From contig CALCUD010000026.1 in NCBI GenBank assembly GCA_937906775.1, positions 1 through 6,454 of the forward strand: a DNA stretch of 6,454 nucleotides, in the 5' to 3' direction. This stretch comes from an uncultured Clostridia bacterium. Its GTDB lineage: Bacteria; Bacillota; Clostridia; Christensenellales; Aristaeellaceae. Below the pieces are notes generated by a model, which was not told where the DNA came from, did no database searches, and saw only the letters and a list, made by a program, of their open reading frames with translations. Numbering within the stretch: the stretch's first letter is position 1; each line of letters begins with the position of its first letter. A program made the position numbers and the translations under genes. Shown piece after piece: positions 6,229-6,454 of this stretch.

Positions 6229-6454
6229 ATGAAACTGCTGGTACTGAACGGGCCGAACTTGAATATGCTGGGGATCCGGGAGCCTGCGATCTACGGGAAA
6301 AAAACCTATGCGGAGCTGGTCCGCTTTATCGAAAAAACAGCCGCGGAGGAAGGCGTTTCCGTCACGGTGCGTCAGAGCAATCTGAGCCGGCTGAAGCCGG
6401 AACTGTTCAGCTGCACTGCGGATCTGATGGATCACAGCGGCGGTGATCTGGAAA
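6229..6454 (+). CDS. aroQ: 3-dehydroquinate dehydratase, type II, 5' part only
   Basis: It would dehydrate 3-dehydroquinate to 3-dehydroshikimate. Only 75 of roughly 145 residues are in the window. The N-terminus is a clear match: LVLNGPNLNMLG (4-15, Asn10 active site), IREPAIYG (16-23, with Arg17 and Tyr22 matching the catalytic pair of type II enzymes), then a helix and a strand ending in VRQSN (47-51). After residue 51 the usual E-G-x-L-(I/V)-(D/E) continuation is not recognisable (residues 52-75), and neither other reading frame restores it. This may be lineage divergence, an insertion or a frameshift; the downstream half is needed to decide. GGAGGA at 6215-6220 precedes the ATG by eight bases, and the gap from aroE is 30 bases with no terminator. 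Confidence 0.85.
   Translation, partial: MKLLVLNGPNLNMLGIREPAIYGKKTYAELVRFIEKTAAEEGVSVTVRQSNLSRLKPELFSCTADLMDHSGGDLE

Noticed and set aside
6045..6446. Plus-strand open frame of 133 codons spanning the aroE/aroQ junction.
   Set aside because: It is out of frame with both real genes, is Gly/Glu/Arg-rich, lacks a ribosome binding site, and ends within aroQ. It is a shadow frame.

Overview
The window is a seven-gene aromatic amino acid (shikimate/chorismate) biosynthesis operon on the + strand. It is preceded by the 3' part of a tRNA-Leu gene. The DNA is GC-rich with G/C-biased third codon positions. Three things suggest a higher-GC member of the Clostridia (Firmicutes): the gene order, the strong GGAGG-type ribosome binding sites, and the clostridial look of several enzymes (type I-beta DAHP synthase, the CGESGSTLRF EPSP synthase motif, a compact shikimate dehydrogenase). 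That placement is an inference from family resemblance; I cannot name a genus.

Layout. Bases 1-54 are the 3' part of a class II tRNA-Leu with anticodon CAG and no encoded CCA. It is followed by an intrinsic terminator (58-89) and, only 11 bases later, a second terminator-like hairpin with a seven-T tract (101-149). A plausible sigma-A-type promoter (183-211) and a short inverted repeat (219-236) lie just ahead of the first gene. Then come aroF (252-1253), tyrA (1250-2080), aroB (2080-3138), aroA (3135-4400), aroC (4397-5476), aroE (5494-6198) and the 5' end of aroQ (6229 to the window edge). No stretch over 300 bases lacks a gene.

How the genes work together. AroF condenses PEP and erythrose-4-phosphate to DAHP. 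AroB cyclises DAHP to 3-dehydroquinate, AroQ dehydrates that to 3-dehydroshikimate, and AroE reduces this to shikimate. Shikimate kinase, which is not in the window, would follow. AroA then makes EPSP and AroC makes chorismate. TyrA takes prephenate toward tyrosine. The first five genes are joined by 1- or 4-base stop/start overlaps, which points to one polycistronic message with translational coupling; the last two follow after 17 and 30 bases. Shikimate kinase, chorismate mutase and prephenate dehydratase are absent from the window and must be encoded downstream or elsewhere.

I see no mobile element, CRISPR array, phage gene or unknown system. The points most worth a second look are the paired terminators, the inverted repeat beside the promoter, the missing steps, and the loss of family consensus in the last 25 or so visible residues of AroQ.
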